25,521 nt of DNA, from assembly GCA_036675505.1 (NCBI GenBank), contig JAKFEW010000027.1:1-25521 (forward strand), written 5' to 3'. Every line of letters begins with the position of its first letter. Position 1 is the stretch's first letter. Origin of the DNA: JAKFEW01 sp036675505 (lineage in GTDB: Bacteria > Cyanobacteriota > Sericytochromatia > S15B-MN24 > JAQBPE01). Shown here piece by piece: positions 1-7,093 of the stretch. Made by a program: the position numbers and the translations under genes. The notes under the pieces were generated by a model. The model saw only the letters and a program-made list of their open reading frames with translations. It was not told where the DNA came from and did not search any database.

Positions 1-42
1 AGGCCGGCCGAGGGCGCGTTCCCCTTGAACGACAGCGCCTGA
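1..42 (+). CDS. C-terminal tail of an unidentified protein (partial)
   Basis: Reading from base 1 gives 13 residues, RPAEGAFPLNDSA, followed by a TGA stop at 40-42. Nearly every third codon position is G or C, as in the clear genes of this window, so this looks like the end of a real gene that starts to the left. The fragment is too short to name a family. The only support is codon composition and an in-frame stop, so it could be chance. Confidence 0.4.
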   Translation, partial: RPAEGAFPLNDSA

Positions 43-310
43 TCTCCCGGTCCTTCAAGCCCCGGCCCACAACCAAGCCATCCCGACCTCGCCACCTGCG
101 CGCGAGGCAGACAGCCACGCCCCACGACCCTCGCTCGGGACCCCGAGGTGCGCGCCAAATCCGCCGGCCGCGACTTGGCCGCTAGAAGAGAAGGTTCTGT
201 CGCTCGCGCATGTCTTTAGCGATCGTTTCTGCGACCTTAATGTGGTGATAAGGGAGGGGGGGCTGGTTCAGGCCGATATGTCGGTAGAGTCCCCGAGCCG
301 GAGCCGCGTC
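43..310. other. Intergenic region upstream of the paired membrane-protein genes
   Basis: No convincing gene is seen here. Bases 180-250 are less GC-rich than their surroundings and probably contain the promoter of the 311-1516 operon, but no good -35/-10 pair can be picked out. A purine run (AGGGAGGGGGGG, 251-262) lies too far from the ATG at 278 for a normal ribosome binding site. That is one reason the start of the next gene is placed at 311. Confidence 0.4.
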
Positions 311-886
311 ATGATCACCTCCGCCACCCGCCTCCCCGTCACCCGCACGCCGCGCGTGGTCGCACCGGCGCGCGCGCCTGGCGACGCGCTCGCCGACGGC
401 CTCGCGGCCGAGCATCCGGCTGCCTTCCGCACGGCGCTGATCCGCCTCGCCGGCGAGGCGCGCGACGCCGAGGCCCGCACGGCGCGGGCGCGGGCGCGCT
501 TCGAGCGCGACGAGATCGGCGCGCCTGAGCTGCGGGCGGCCGAGGCGGATCTGGCGCGGGCGTATGAGCGGATGAACGCGCTCAAGGCCTCGGTGGCCGG
601 GGCCAAGAGCCTCGCCTGGAAGGCGAAGCACGGGTTTGACCTCGAGGAAGTCTGGACGAAGCACGGCGTCGTGCTGCCGGTGAAGCCCCGGCAGGTGAAC
701 GACGGCGCTGGCCGCATCAAGACGCGCCAGGTGATCGGCTCGGTGGCTGGCGTGGGTGGCCTGTTCGGCTTCGCGGTCTTCATGATGTCCGCGAGCCGCA
801 CGCTCGCGGCGCTGGGCTTCGGGGGCTTCGTCCTCGGCGGCCTGATCTCGGGCGGGCTGATGCTGATCGATTCGAATCGGCGGTAG
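311..886 (+). CDS. Small membrane protein with coiled coil and C-terminal two-helix hairpin; paralogue of the next gene
   Basis: The product has 191 residues if started at ATG 311, which has GGAG at 300-303 with 7 nt spacing; ATG 278 and GTG 242 are in-frame alternatives without a well-placed ribosome binding site. Residues 1-25 are a Pro/Thr/Arg-rich tract. Residues 40-100 are Ala/Arg/Glu-rich and should form a long helix or coiled coil. Two hydrophobic segments (about 141-160 and 163-186) form a hairpin at the C-terminus. There is no signal peptide, so the helical part probably lies in the cytoplasm. It ends 3 bp before the next gene. The two align over HPAAFRTALI / SPAAYKTALV and GFDLEEVWTKHGVVLP / GFDVEAAWATWGVALP. 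I do not recognise the family, and no function can be given. Confidence 0.75.
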   Translation: MITSATRLPVTRTPRVVAPARAPGDALADGLAAEHPAAFRTALIRLAGEARDAEARTARARARFERDEIGAPELRAAEADLARAYERMNALKASVAGAKSLAWKAKHGFDLEEVWTKHGVVLPVKPRQVNDGAGRIKTRQVIGSVAGVGGLFGFAVFMMSASRTLAALGFGGFVLGGLISGGLMLIDSNRR

Positions 887-889
887 GCG

Positions 890-1516
890 ATGACGACGCC
901 CGTAGCCCGCCCGCCCCAGCTCGCGCGCCGCGCGGTCGCCCGCGCGCCCGAACACTACGCCGCCGCCTCGCCGGCGGCGTACAAGACCGCGCTGGTCCAC
1001 CAGGCCGAGCGCCTGCGCCAGGCCCGCACCGAGCTCAGCGCCGCCAAGGCGCGCGGCGGCGAGGACCGCGTGCGGCTCGCGCGCGAACGGGTGATCGGCC
1101 TCTACCGCGAGCTGCATGCGCTCAAGGACGCCGTGGGGCCCGCCAAGGCCGCGGCCTGGAAGCTCGAGGGCTTCGACGTCGAGGCCGCCTGGGCGACCTG
1201 GGGCGTGGCGTTGCCGCCGCTCGCGGACCTGAACCGCGACGAGCGGATCGCGCCGATCGGGCGCGGCGGCAAGCTCGCGTTCATGGGCGGCAGCGCCGTC
1301 ATGGCGATGCTCGCGACGATGATCGTGGCGGTGGTCGCGCTGAACGGCGCGATCCCGCTTGCGTCGCTCGTGCGCTTCGCTGAGTGGTTCCGCTTCCACA
1401 AGCTGATCGGGCTCGGCATGGCCGCCGTCGCAGGCTTCCTGGCGGGCGGGCCGCTGGTGGACCTGATGAACCGCCTGATGGGCGCGAAGCGCGGCCCGGA
1501 CCCGATCCCGGACTAA
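890..1516 (+). CDS. Small membrane protein, tandem paralogue of the preceding gene
   Basis: The product has 208 residues, starts 3 bp after the stop of its upstream paralogue, and is surely co-transcribed, with translation probably coupled. The layout is the same: a basic Pro/Arg-rich N-terminus (1-20), an Ala/Arg/Glu-rich helix (28-90), a conserved GFDVEAAW...GVALPP element (about 94-110), then two membrane segments (about 129-151 and 171-191) with a short hydrophilic tail. The loop between the membrane segments is longer than in the upstream protein and contains FAEWFRFHK. Together they may form a heteromeric membrane complex; that is inference from pairing and adjacency only. No known domain is recognised. 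Confidence 0.8.
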   Translation: MTTPVARPPQLARRAVARAPEHYAAASPAAYKTALVHQAERLRQARTELSAAKARGGEDRVRLARERVIGLYRELHALKDAVGPAKAAAWKLEGFDVEAAWATWGVALPPLADLNRDERIAPIGRGGKLAFMGGSAVMAMLATMIVAVVALNGAIPLASLVRFAEWFRFHKLIGLGMAAVAGFLAGGPLVDLMNRLMGAKRGPDPIPD

Positions 1517-1582
1517 GTGCCCGCCGACCCGCGGCGCGGAACAATTCGCCTGGCGGCGCAGTCATGCCGCCAGAGGTTCTCC

Positions 1583-2971
1583 ATGCGCCGCATCCCCGTC
1601 CTGCTCCTCGCCCTGGCCCTCGCCGCCTGCGTCCCGCCGCCCGTCCTCGCCCCCGGCCCCGCGCCCGCGGGCCTGCCGCCTGCCCCTACCGCGACCGCCT
1701 CCAGCGCGACCACGCCCCCTGGCCCGATGCCGAACCTCGTTGTAAAGCCGCTGCCCGGCGGCCTCGACGCCACGCCGGTGCTCAACACCAACAGCCCCGA
1801 GGTGTTGAAAGGCGACGGCGTGCTCGTGTCCACCGCCGGCGGCACAGGCGCCAACCTGGACTACGCCTTCGAGGGCGCCTTCGAGGTCTTCTCGCACCAC
1901 TTCGCCGACCACGTGGCCGGCAGCGACACGACCTGGCTCGGCCTGCTCGCGCGCAACGACGGCACAGGGCCCGCCACGGTGCGGCTGCTGGCCGGCGCGA
2001 GCTGGCTCTCGCGCCCCGACGCCCCCTACCTCACGCTCGGCCCGCTGGTCGACGACCCGGCCGGCAAGACCTACGCGGGACCGGGCTCGCGCGTCGTGAC
2101 GGACCTCCTGCACGGGCGCTCGCCGCTCGCCCCCACCAGCTGGACGCTCGCGCCCGGCGAGGCGCGCGCCCTGCTCACGCTGCCGATCCCGACCACCACC
2201 ATGGGCCTCCCCAACCGCAACGGCCGCTCCGGCCTGCTGCGCCTCACCACCGACGCGCCGATCCGCCTGGCCGAGGTCGCGCGCCTTGGCCGCGCCGCCG
2301 CGGCGCCCGGCGAAGCGGACCTGCGGGCCGTCTGGGACGCCGCGAAGCTCGCCGGGCCGCGCGACGCGGCGCCCACCGCCTACAACCCCGCCCCCCCCCC
2401 CCCCCAGGGCGCCCTCCGCTACGGCCGCGTGAGCGGCGTGAGCGTGGGCGCGCGCTGGACCGGCACGCTCGCGGACGCGGGCGCCCTGGCGGCCGGCGCG
2501 CGCATCGGCTGGCCGATCGCGAGCGTGGTGCTCAACACGATCGGCACCCGCCAGATCCAGGCGCCCGCGATGGCCCGCCGCTATCCCGACACCGCCGTGC
2601 AGGCCCAGGGGAGCTACGGCGTGGCCTACGCGCTCGCGCTGCCGCTCGTCAACCCGGACGCGGCGCCGCGGCGCTACGCGATCGCGCTGGTCAGCCCGCG
2701 CAAGATGGCCGATGGCGAGGCCGGGCCGCCCAGGTTTCTGCCGCCGGCCGGCCAGCGCGTGACGTTCCGCGGGCCCGTGCGGGTGGACTGGGCCGACCCC
2801 GCCGGTGGGGCGCGCCACGCCGCCGCCCACCTCGTCTTGCACGAGGGCGAGGAGATCGCGCCCTTCGCGACGCTGACCGTCCCCGCCGGCGGCCGCCTCG
2901 ACGCGAAGGTCACGCTGATCTACCCGGCGGATTGCACGCCGCCGCAGCTGCTCACCGTCCACAGGCTCTGA
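1583..2971 (+). CDS. DUF3370-family lipoprotein
   Basis: The start at ATG 1583 has AGAGG at 1573-1577 and gives a 462-residue protein with a lipoprotein signal (MRRIPVLLLALALAAC, Cys16); the open frame upstream to 1517 lacks a signal. After a Pro-rich linker, the motifs RPLPGGLD-like (VKPLPGGLDATPVLNTNSPE), FEVFSHHF, SRPDAPYLTLGPLVDDPAGKTYAGPGSRV, LTLPIPT, NGRSGLLRL, a YPDTAVQAQGSYGVAY segment and a terminal TPPQLLTV match the cyanobacterial DUF3370 family as I remember it. Length is typical of that family. The function is unknown; the protein is expected to be membrane-anchored on the outer side of the cell. A 15-C run at 2391-2405 encodes APPPPQ in a variable linker, so reading could slip there. 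The gene stands 66 bp downstream of the paired membrane genes and may share their transcript. Confidence 0.85.
   Translation: MRRIPVLLLALALAACVPPPVLAPGPAPAGLPPAPTATASSATTPPGPMPNLVVKPLPGGLDATPVLNTNSPEVLKGDGVLVSTAGGTGANLDYAFEGAFEVFSHHFADHVAGSDTTWLGLLARNDGTGPATVRLLAGASWLSRPDAPYLTLGPLVDDPAGKTYAGPGSRVVTDLLHGRSPLAPTSWTLAPGEARALLTLPIPTTTMGLPNRNGRSGLLRLTTDAPIRLAEVARLGRAAAAPGEADLRAVWDAAKLAGPRDAAPTAYNPAPPPPQGALRYGRVSGVSVGARWTGTLADAGALAAGARIGWPIASVVLNTIGTRQIQAPAMARRYPDTAVQAQGSYGVAYALALPLVNPDAAPRRYAIALVSPRKMADGEAGPPRFLPPAGQRVTFRGPVRVDWADPAGGARHAAAHLVLHEGEEIAPFATLTVPAGGRLDAKVTLIYPADCTPPQLLTVHRL
2391..2405 (+). repeat. Poly-C tract (15 C) inside the DUF3370 lipoprotein gene
   Basis: Fifteen consecutive C lie between G2390 and A2406, in frame as part of an Ala codon, four Pro codons and the first base of a Gln codon. 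Tracts this long commonly slip during replication and are a known basis of phase variation in other bacteria. Sequencing and assembly also miscount such runs, so the exact length here is uncertain. An added C would move translation into a frame that stays open to 3045. Confidence 0.95.
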
Positions 2972-3051
2972 AAGGTAGTGGATATCACGCCGCTCGCGGT
3001 ATTCTTTCTCATCTACGCGTAAACCCCAGGTTCATGAAGGGTTGAACGGTT

Positions 3052-3858
3052 ATGCCATCCATCTTCGCTCCCGGTCTGTTCATCGGCCAGGTCGTCCTGG
3101 TGACCGGCGGCGGCTCCGGTATCGGCCTCGCGATCGCCCACGAGCTGGGCACGCTGGGGGCCAAGGTGGCGATCGCCGGCCGCGACGAGGCCAAGCTCGC
3201 CGCCGCGGCCGCCGGGCTCGCCGCCGCGGGCATCACGGTGCTGGCCCGGCGCTGCGACATCCGCGTGCCCGAGGAGGTCGAGGCGCTCGTCGAGGCCGTG
3301 CGCGGCGAGTGGGGCGGCATCGACGCGCTCGTGAACAACGCCGGCGGCCAGTTCCCGGCGCCGGCCGAGCAGATCAGCTACAACGGCTGGCGCGCGGTCA
3401 TCGAGAACAACCTGAACGGGACGTTCTTCGTCACGCGGATCGTGGCCGAGCGCGTGATGATCCCCAAGGGCCACGGCCGCGTCGTGAACATCGTCGCCAA
3501 CATGTGGCGCGGCTTCCCGGGCATGGCCCACACGGGCGCCGCGCGCGCGGGCGTGGTGAACCTCACCCAATCGCTCGCGGTGGAGTGGGCCGCGAAGGGC
3601 ATCCTCGTGAACGCCGTCGCGCCGGGCACGATCAAGAGCACAGGCACCGAGAGGTACCCGCCCGCAATGATGACAAAGGCGATCGCCGCCACGCCGCTCA
3701 AGCGCATGGGCACCGTCGAGGACGTCGCTCACGCGGTCACATACCTGCTTTCACCTGCCGGCGACTACGTCACCGGCGAGACGCTCTGCGTGGACGGCGG
3801 CGCGCGCCTGTGGGGCGACATCTGGGACATCGCGGACCCGGTGGGCGCCGAGCGCTAG
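3052..3858 (+). CDS. SDR-family oxidoreductase, peroxisomal trans-2-enoyl-CoA reductase-like
   Basis: This 268-residue protein is a classical-length short-chain dehydrogenase/reductase with an NAD(P) Rossmann fold. TGGGSGIG is at 18-25, NNAGG at 95-99, and ENNLNGTF follows around 118. AGRDE (42-46), with an Arg after the second strand, suggests NADP preference. The usual Tyr-xxx-Lys catalytic motif is absent: the aligned stretch is MAHTGAARAGVVNLT (about 158-172), giving Thr161 and Arg165 in the Tyr and Lys positions. As I recall, human PECR has the similar HSGAARAGVYNLT, so an enoyl- or dienoyl-CoA reductase-like role is the best guess. AAGGG (3037-3041) is 10 nt before the ATG. The gene stands alone, 80 bp after the DUF3370 gene, and converges on a GspF-like gene 19 bp away. 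The substrate is unknown. Confidence 0.88.
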   Translation: MPSIFAPGLFIGQVVLVTGGGSGIGLAIAHELGTLGAKVAIAGRDEAKLAAAAAGLAAAGITVLARRCDIRVPEEVEALVEAVRGEWGGIDALVNNAGGQFPAPAEQISYNGWRAVIENNLNGTFFVTRIVAERVMIPKGHGRVVNIVANMWRGFPGMAHTGAARAGVVNLTQSLAVEWAAKGILVNAVAPGTIKSTGTERYPPAMMTKAIAATPLKRMGTVEDVAHAVTYLLSPAGDYVTGETLCVDGGARLWGDIWDIADPVGAER

Positions 3859-3877
3859 CGCTTGCGCGGGCGAGCGG

Positions 3878-4879
3878 TTAGAACATCGTGTGGAGCTGCT
3901 GGATCATTCCCAGCCCGATGCTCAGGATCATGAAGGCCACGATCATCATCGAGAAGGCCATCAGCCCGCCCACCGAGAGCTTGATCAGCGTGTCGACGGC
4001 GCGGTCGGCGTCTTCCTGCCAGAACTCGCCGGCCTTGCCGAGCGCCTCATCGAGCTTGCCGGACTCCTCGCCCGTGCGCACCACCGAGATCATCATGCCC
4101 GGGAACGCCGCGCCCTGGGTCTCCATCGCCTCGGTGATGCCCTTGCCTTTGGCCGTGGCCGCAGCGACGCCGAGGCAGGCCTTGCGCAGCCGGGGGTCGG
4201 CGGTGGCGTCGGCGACCAGCTTGAAGACCTGGTCCGCGGGCAGGCCCGCCTCGAAGCACATCGCCATCAGCCCGCCCGCCCGCGCGAGCGCGAGCTGCCG
4301 CAGGGCCGCGGCGACCGGCAGGATCTTCATGCCCAAGGCGTAGGCGGCCTGGCGGTAGGGCGCGGCGGCTGGCGCGAAGGCCACCCAGACGCCCGTGCCG
4401 ACCCCGCCGAGCAGCAGCACGACCGGCGTGCCGGCGGTGATGGCATAGCGGCCGTAGGCGCCGTCGAAGGCGATCTTGACGGGCGCGATCACGCAGGCGG
4501 CGATCAGCATGAGGATCGGGTAGACGATCTTCGAGGCGAAGCGCAGCGAGCGCTCATGGGTGGTGCGGTGCTCGCGCGCGAGCCGTTCGCAGGCGGCCGG
4601 CAGCTTGCCCGCGGCCTCGGCCGCCTTCAAGAAGCGCGCCTCGTGCTTCGCGATCACGGCCGGGTGCTTCGCCAGCGCGTCCGCGAAGCCTTCGCCGGCC
4701 TCGACCCGCCGCCGCGCGTCCACGAGCACCTGGCGCAGCACCGCGGGCAACGGGCCGTTCAGCACGTTGGCGATCGTGACATGCGCCGCGAGGCCGGCCT
4801 TGAGCTGCCGGCCCAGCTGGTCGTAGAACATCGCGTACTGGCGGGCGAAGACGGGGGTGCCGGACGTGGCTGCGACCAT
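3878..4879 (-). CDS. GspF/PilC-like type II secretion or type IV pilus inner-membrane protein
   Basis: The product has 333 residues from ATG 4879, with GGAGG at 4884-4888 (4 nt spacing). Two T2SSF-type domains are visible. The first (about 14-135) contains FYDQLGRQLKAGL, GEGFADAL and FLKAAEAAGKLPAACERLA. The second (about 195-325) contains MCFEAGLPADQVF, GKGITEAM, ISVVRTGEESGKLDEAL. Three membrane segments are predicted at about 119-136, 147-168 and 301-325. Family members form the inner-membrane platform that works with a GspE/PilB ATPase to assemble pili or pseudopili. It is slightly shorter than the usual roughly 400 residues because the N-terminal extension is missing. No ATPase, pseudopilin or secretin gene is nearby, so it is an orphan here. 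It diverges from the 5042 gene. Confidence 0.85.
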   Translation of the reverse strand: MVAATSGTPVFARQYAMFYDQLGRQLKAGLAAHVTIANVLNGPLPAVLRQVLVDARRRVEAGEGFADALAKHPAVIAKHEARFLKAAEAAGKLPAACERLAREHRTTHERSLRFASKIVYPILMLIAACVIAPVKIAFDGAYGRYAITAGTPVVLLLGGVGTGVWVAFAPAAAPYRQAAYALGMKILPVAAALRQLALARAGGLMAMCFEAGLPADQVFKLVADATADPRLRKACLGVAAATAKGKGITEAMETQGAAFPGMMISVVRTGEESGKLDEALGKAGEFWQEDADRAVDTLIKLSVGGLMAFSMMIVAFMILSIGLGMIQQLHTMF

Positions 4880-5041
4880 GGGGCCTCCAGGCGAGCAGGG
4901 GTGTCTCCACATCGTACCCGCGTGGCGAGGCGTCGATTTCCCTGGGCGCCGGGATCGCCGGAGGCCCGCCTGGCTGAATGCGGCTCGGCGCGCCGTGGCT
5001 ATGATGGACGATGGTATGGAGCTCGAGGGAGGGTTGAAGGC
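4880..5041. promoter_or_regulatory. Divergent promoter region between GspF-like gene and secreted-protein gene
   Basis: This 162-bp gap separates two divergently transcribed genes and must hold promoters for both. A -10-like TATGAT lies at 5000-5005 on the plus strand, but there is no matching -35 at normal spacing. GAGGGAGGG (5025-5033) is the probable ribosome binding site for the ATG at 5042. Confidence 0.35.
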
Positions 5042-5707
5042 ATGACTACTCACCGAATCCGGAGCTGGGCGCTGGCGGCCGTCGCCGCTGTGGCGGTGAC
5101 CGGGCCCGCCTGGGCCGCGGAGCCGGCGCCGGCAGGCAAGCCGCCGGCCGTCACGTACGTGCTCGACAAGGGCGTGACGAGCAACCGAATCGCCACTGCG
5201 CGCATGTGGACGGAGCTGAGCGACGCGACGCAACAGCTGCGCGCCGACGTGGCCGCGGAGAACTGGGACGCGGCCCTCAAGCGGGTGCGCGAGGTGCGGA
5301 CGCGCATCGAGCAGGCCAGCGCCTCCAAGGTGGTCGACCACAGCGCGCGGCTGATGATCAGCGAGCTGCGGCCGTTCGCGGTCTCGATCGAGCAGCGCAT
5401 CGTCCGCGGCCGAACGGGCGGCCTGCTGCGCGGCGTCGACACGCTGATCGCGCATGTCGGGCGCACCCAGACCGAGCTGCTCGCCGCCGGCCACATGGAG
5501 CGGATGGGCGGCGGCGCGGGCGCGGGGCGCCTGCCTAAGCTGCCCGAGGTGAAGATCTATCCGCCGGGCACGGGACCCGAGGCGGTGCCGCCGGCGCCGC
5601 CGCCGACGGACGAGAACGTCGACAAGCCGACCGAGGACCCCAACCGCAACCTCTCGCCCGGCAACGAGCGCAACCAGATGGACGAGTGGCGCGAGCCGAT
5701 CGATTGA
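5042..5707 (+). CDS. Secreted protein of unknown function, helical with Pro-rich acidic tail
   Basis: The product has 221 residues, with the start at ATG 5042 supported by GAGGGAGGG 8 nt upstream and by a clear signal peptide ending AWA-AEP near residue 25. The mature part begins with a PAVTYVLDKGV segment. It continues into a helical region (about 45-155) rich in Ala, Arg and Glu (TELSDATQQLRADVAAENWDAALKRVREVR), ending LLAAGHMERMGG. The last 50 residues are Pro-rich and then polar (DENVDKPTEDPNRNLSPGNERNQMDEW) and look disordered. It is expected to be periplasmic. I do not recognise the family; the helical part recalls small periplasmic helical-bundle proteins, but that is only a likeness. 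Transcription ends at the hairpin just after the stop. Confidence 0.8.
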   Translation: MTTHRIRSWALAAVAAVAVTGPAWAAEPAPAGKPPAVTYVLDKGVTSNRIATARMWTELSDATQQLRADVAAENWDAALKRVREVRTRIEQASASKVVDHSARLMISELRPFAVSIEQRIVRGRTGGLLRGVDTLIAHVGRTQTELLAAGHMERMGGGAGAGRLPKLPEVKIYPPGTGPEAVPPAPPPTDENVDKPTEDPNRNLSPGNERNQMDEWREPID

Positions 5708-5711
5708 GCCG

Positions 5712-5744
5712 ACGCCTCTCCCCACCGGGGAGAGGCGTTTTTCT
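5712..5744 (+). terminator. Rho-independent terminator after the secreted-protein gene
   Basis: A perfect 11-bp stem, CGCCTCTCCCC (5713-5723) and GGGGAGAGGCG (5727-5737), encloses the 3-nt loop ACC and is followed by TTTTTCTT (5738-5745). It begins 5 nt after the TGA at 5707. It works in the plus direction; read from the other strand it lacks a T run downstream, although the convergent minus-strand gene ends only a few bases away at 5747. Confidence 0.95.
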
Positions 5745-5746
5745 TG

Positions 5747-7093
5747 CTAGCGCGGACCCACCGGCTGGGCGAAGCCGAAGTGCTCGCAGTAGGCCAGGCC
5801 CTCGACCTTCTTGCCGTCCGCGCGGCGCTTGGTGGCCTTCATCGCGCCTTCCCAGTAGTGCGGCAGCGGGTCGCGCGTGAAGTGGGTGCGGCGGGCGACC
5901 TCCTGGTCGATCAGCAAGGCCTCGAGGTCCACGCTCTCCTGGGTCTCGGGCAGATCGAGCTTCCACTTCGTGGTGTAGTTGAGGCCGGTCACCGGGCTCT
6001 TCCACCAGGCCAGGCGGTCCATCGTGAAGCTGGTGCCGACCGAGCCGCGGCCGTCGGGCGCGGAGCGGTTCACGTGGCGCTTGCCCGCGTTGCCGTCCTT
6101 GTCGCGGAAGGCGAACAGGTTGTACTCGGTGCCGTCGTCGAACTGCAGCGAGAACCAGTCCCAGCGGTCCAGCAAGCCGCTCACGAAGAACGGGCCCCAC
6201 TGGTGGTCGATCCACGACACGCCGGCGACGTCCTGGCGGCTGCCGCCGACGGTGACCGCGCCCTTCGTCTCCATGCGCGTCTGGCTGTAGTACCAGGAGT
6301 CCTTGCCCTCGGGCATGTCGATCTTGCCGTTGCCGCCGATCAGCAGCGGGGCCTTCTTCGCGGCCAGGCTCAGCTCGAGCGTTTCCTCGCCGAAGCGGAC
6401 CTTGAGGGCGTAGGCGCCCTCGCCGGTCGTGACGAACTGGTGGGCGCCGTAGGCCAAGTCGACCTTGCCCACGCCGTCCTTGGCCTCGCCCGGCTTGATG
6501 AACTGGCGCGCGTAGCGGAACTTCTTGCCCTTCGCGTCGGTGATCGCGACGTGCGCCCAGTGCAGCAGCGGGCCGACCTTGAAGGCCGTGAACTCGTAGC
6601 CGTAGCGCGATTTCCAGGGCCCCATGCCGCGCGTCTCGAGGTGCCCGTTCACGTACCACCACTCGGTGAGCGCGGTGGCGTGCGCACCCTCGTCGGCGGG
6701 GAAGGCGATGCCGGTGGCGGCCTGCGGGCGCGCGACCCTGGCCTCGCCCGCGGCGATGCGCGCGAGGTCGGCCGCGAGGCCGGGGTTGACGTTCGCGCGG
6801 GCCTGGCCGAGCGCGGCCTTCGCGATCGCCCGGCTCGAGGCCGGCTGCGGGTCGGGGCCGTCGGCCCAGGTCACGAAGCGCCGCGCGCTCACGACGTCGC
6901 CTGCCGCGAGGGCCTCGGCGAGCGCCTCGGTGGTCAGGCGCTCGTAGGTGGGCAGATCCAGCTTTTCGGGGTCGAACGCGGCGTTCATCGCCGCGACGAC
7001 CGTCGGCGTGCCAGCGTGCCCGCGCGGCGTGGCGGGGCCCCCACAACCGGAAATGAGCAGGGCGAGGGCGAGGGCTACCGACGTGAAGCGCAT
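5747..7093 (-). CDS. Lipoprotein with CrtC/AttH-like lipocalin-type domains
   Basis: The product has 448 residues. A lipoprotein signal ends LLISGC (Cys17). A helical Ala-rich region (about 40-125) precedes a double beta-barrel region (about 128-445) with FPADEGAH, EWWYVNGHLET (144-154), YGYEFTAF, DSWYYSQTRM, GVSWIDHQWGP, DRWDWFSLQFDDGTEYNLF and YWEGAM. These are hallmarks of the CrtC / AttH / 'secreted hydrolase' lipocalin-like family. CrtC itself hydrates carotenoids, but no carotenoid gene is present here and most relatives are uncharacterised, so a lipid-binding or hydrolase role is only a guess. The ATG directly abuts the TAA of the upstream hydrolase gene (0 bp between), so translation is probably coupled and the two act together. 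Confidence 0.85.
   Translation of the reverse strand: MRFTSVALALALLISGCGGPATPRGHAGTPTVVAAMNAAFDPEKLDLPTYERLTTEALAEALAAGDVVSARRFVTWADGPDPQPASSRAIAKAALGQARANVNPGLAADLARIAAGEARVARPQAATGIAFPADEGAHATALTEWWYVNGHLETRGMGPWKSRYGYEFTAFKVGPLLHWAHVAITDAKGKKFRYARQFIKPGEAKDGVGKVDLAYGAHQFVTTGEGAYALKVRFGEETLELSLAAKKAPLLIGGNGKIDMPEGKDSWYYSQTRMETKGAVTVGGSRQDVAGVSWIDHQWGPFFVSGLLDRWDWFSLQFDDGTEYNLFAFRDKDGNAGKRHVNRSAPDGRGSVGTSFTMDRLAWWKSPVTGLNYTTKWKLDLPETQESVDLEALLIDQEVARRTHFTRDPLPHYWEGAMKATKRRADGKKVEGLAYCEHFGFAQPVGPR

Noticed and set aside
2972..3051. CCGC/GCGG mini-hairpin followed by TATTCTTTC as an intrinsic terminator of the DUF3370 gene
   Set aside because: The stem is only 4 bp and the T run is interrupted, so it is too weak to call.
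3851..3862. Palindrome AGCGCTAGCGCT spanning the SDR stop codon as a terminator
   Set aside because: It is a short perfect palindrome with no loop and no T run, so it would not form a useful hairpin.
4971..5005. TGGCTG ... TATGAT as a sigma-70 promoter of the 5042 gene
   Set aside because: The spacer is 23 nt, well beyond the normal 16-18, and the -35 match is poor.
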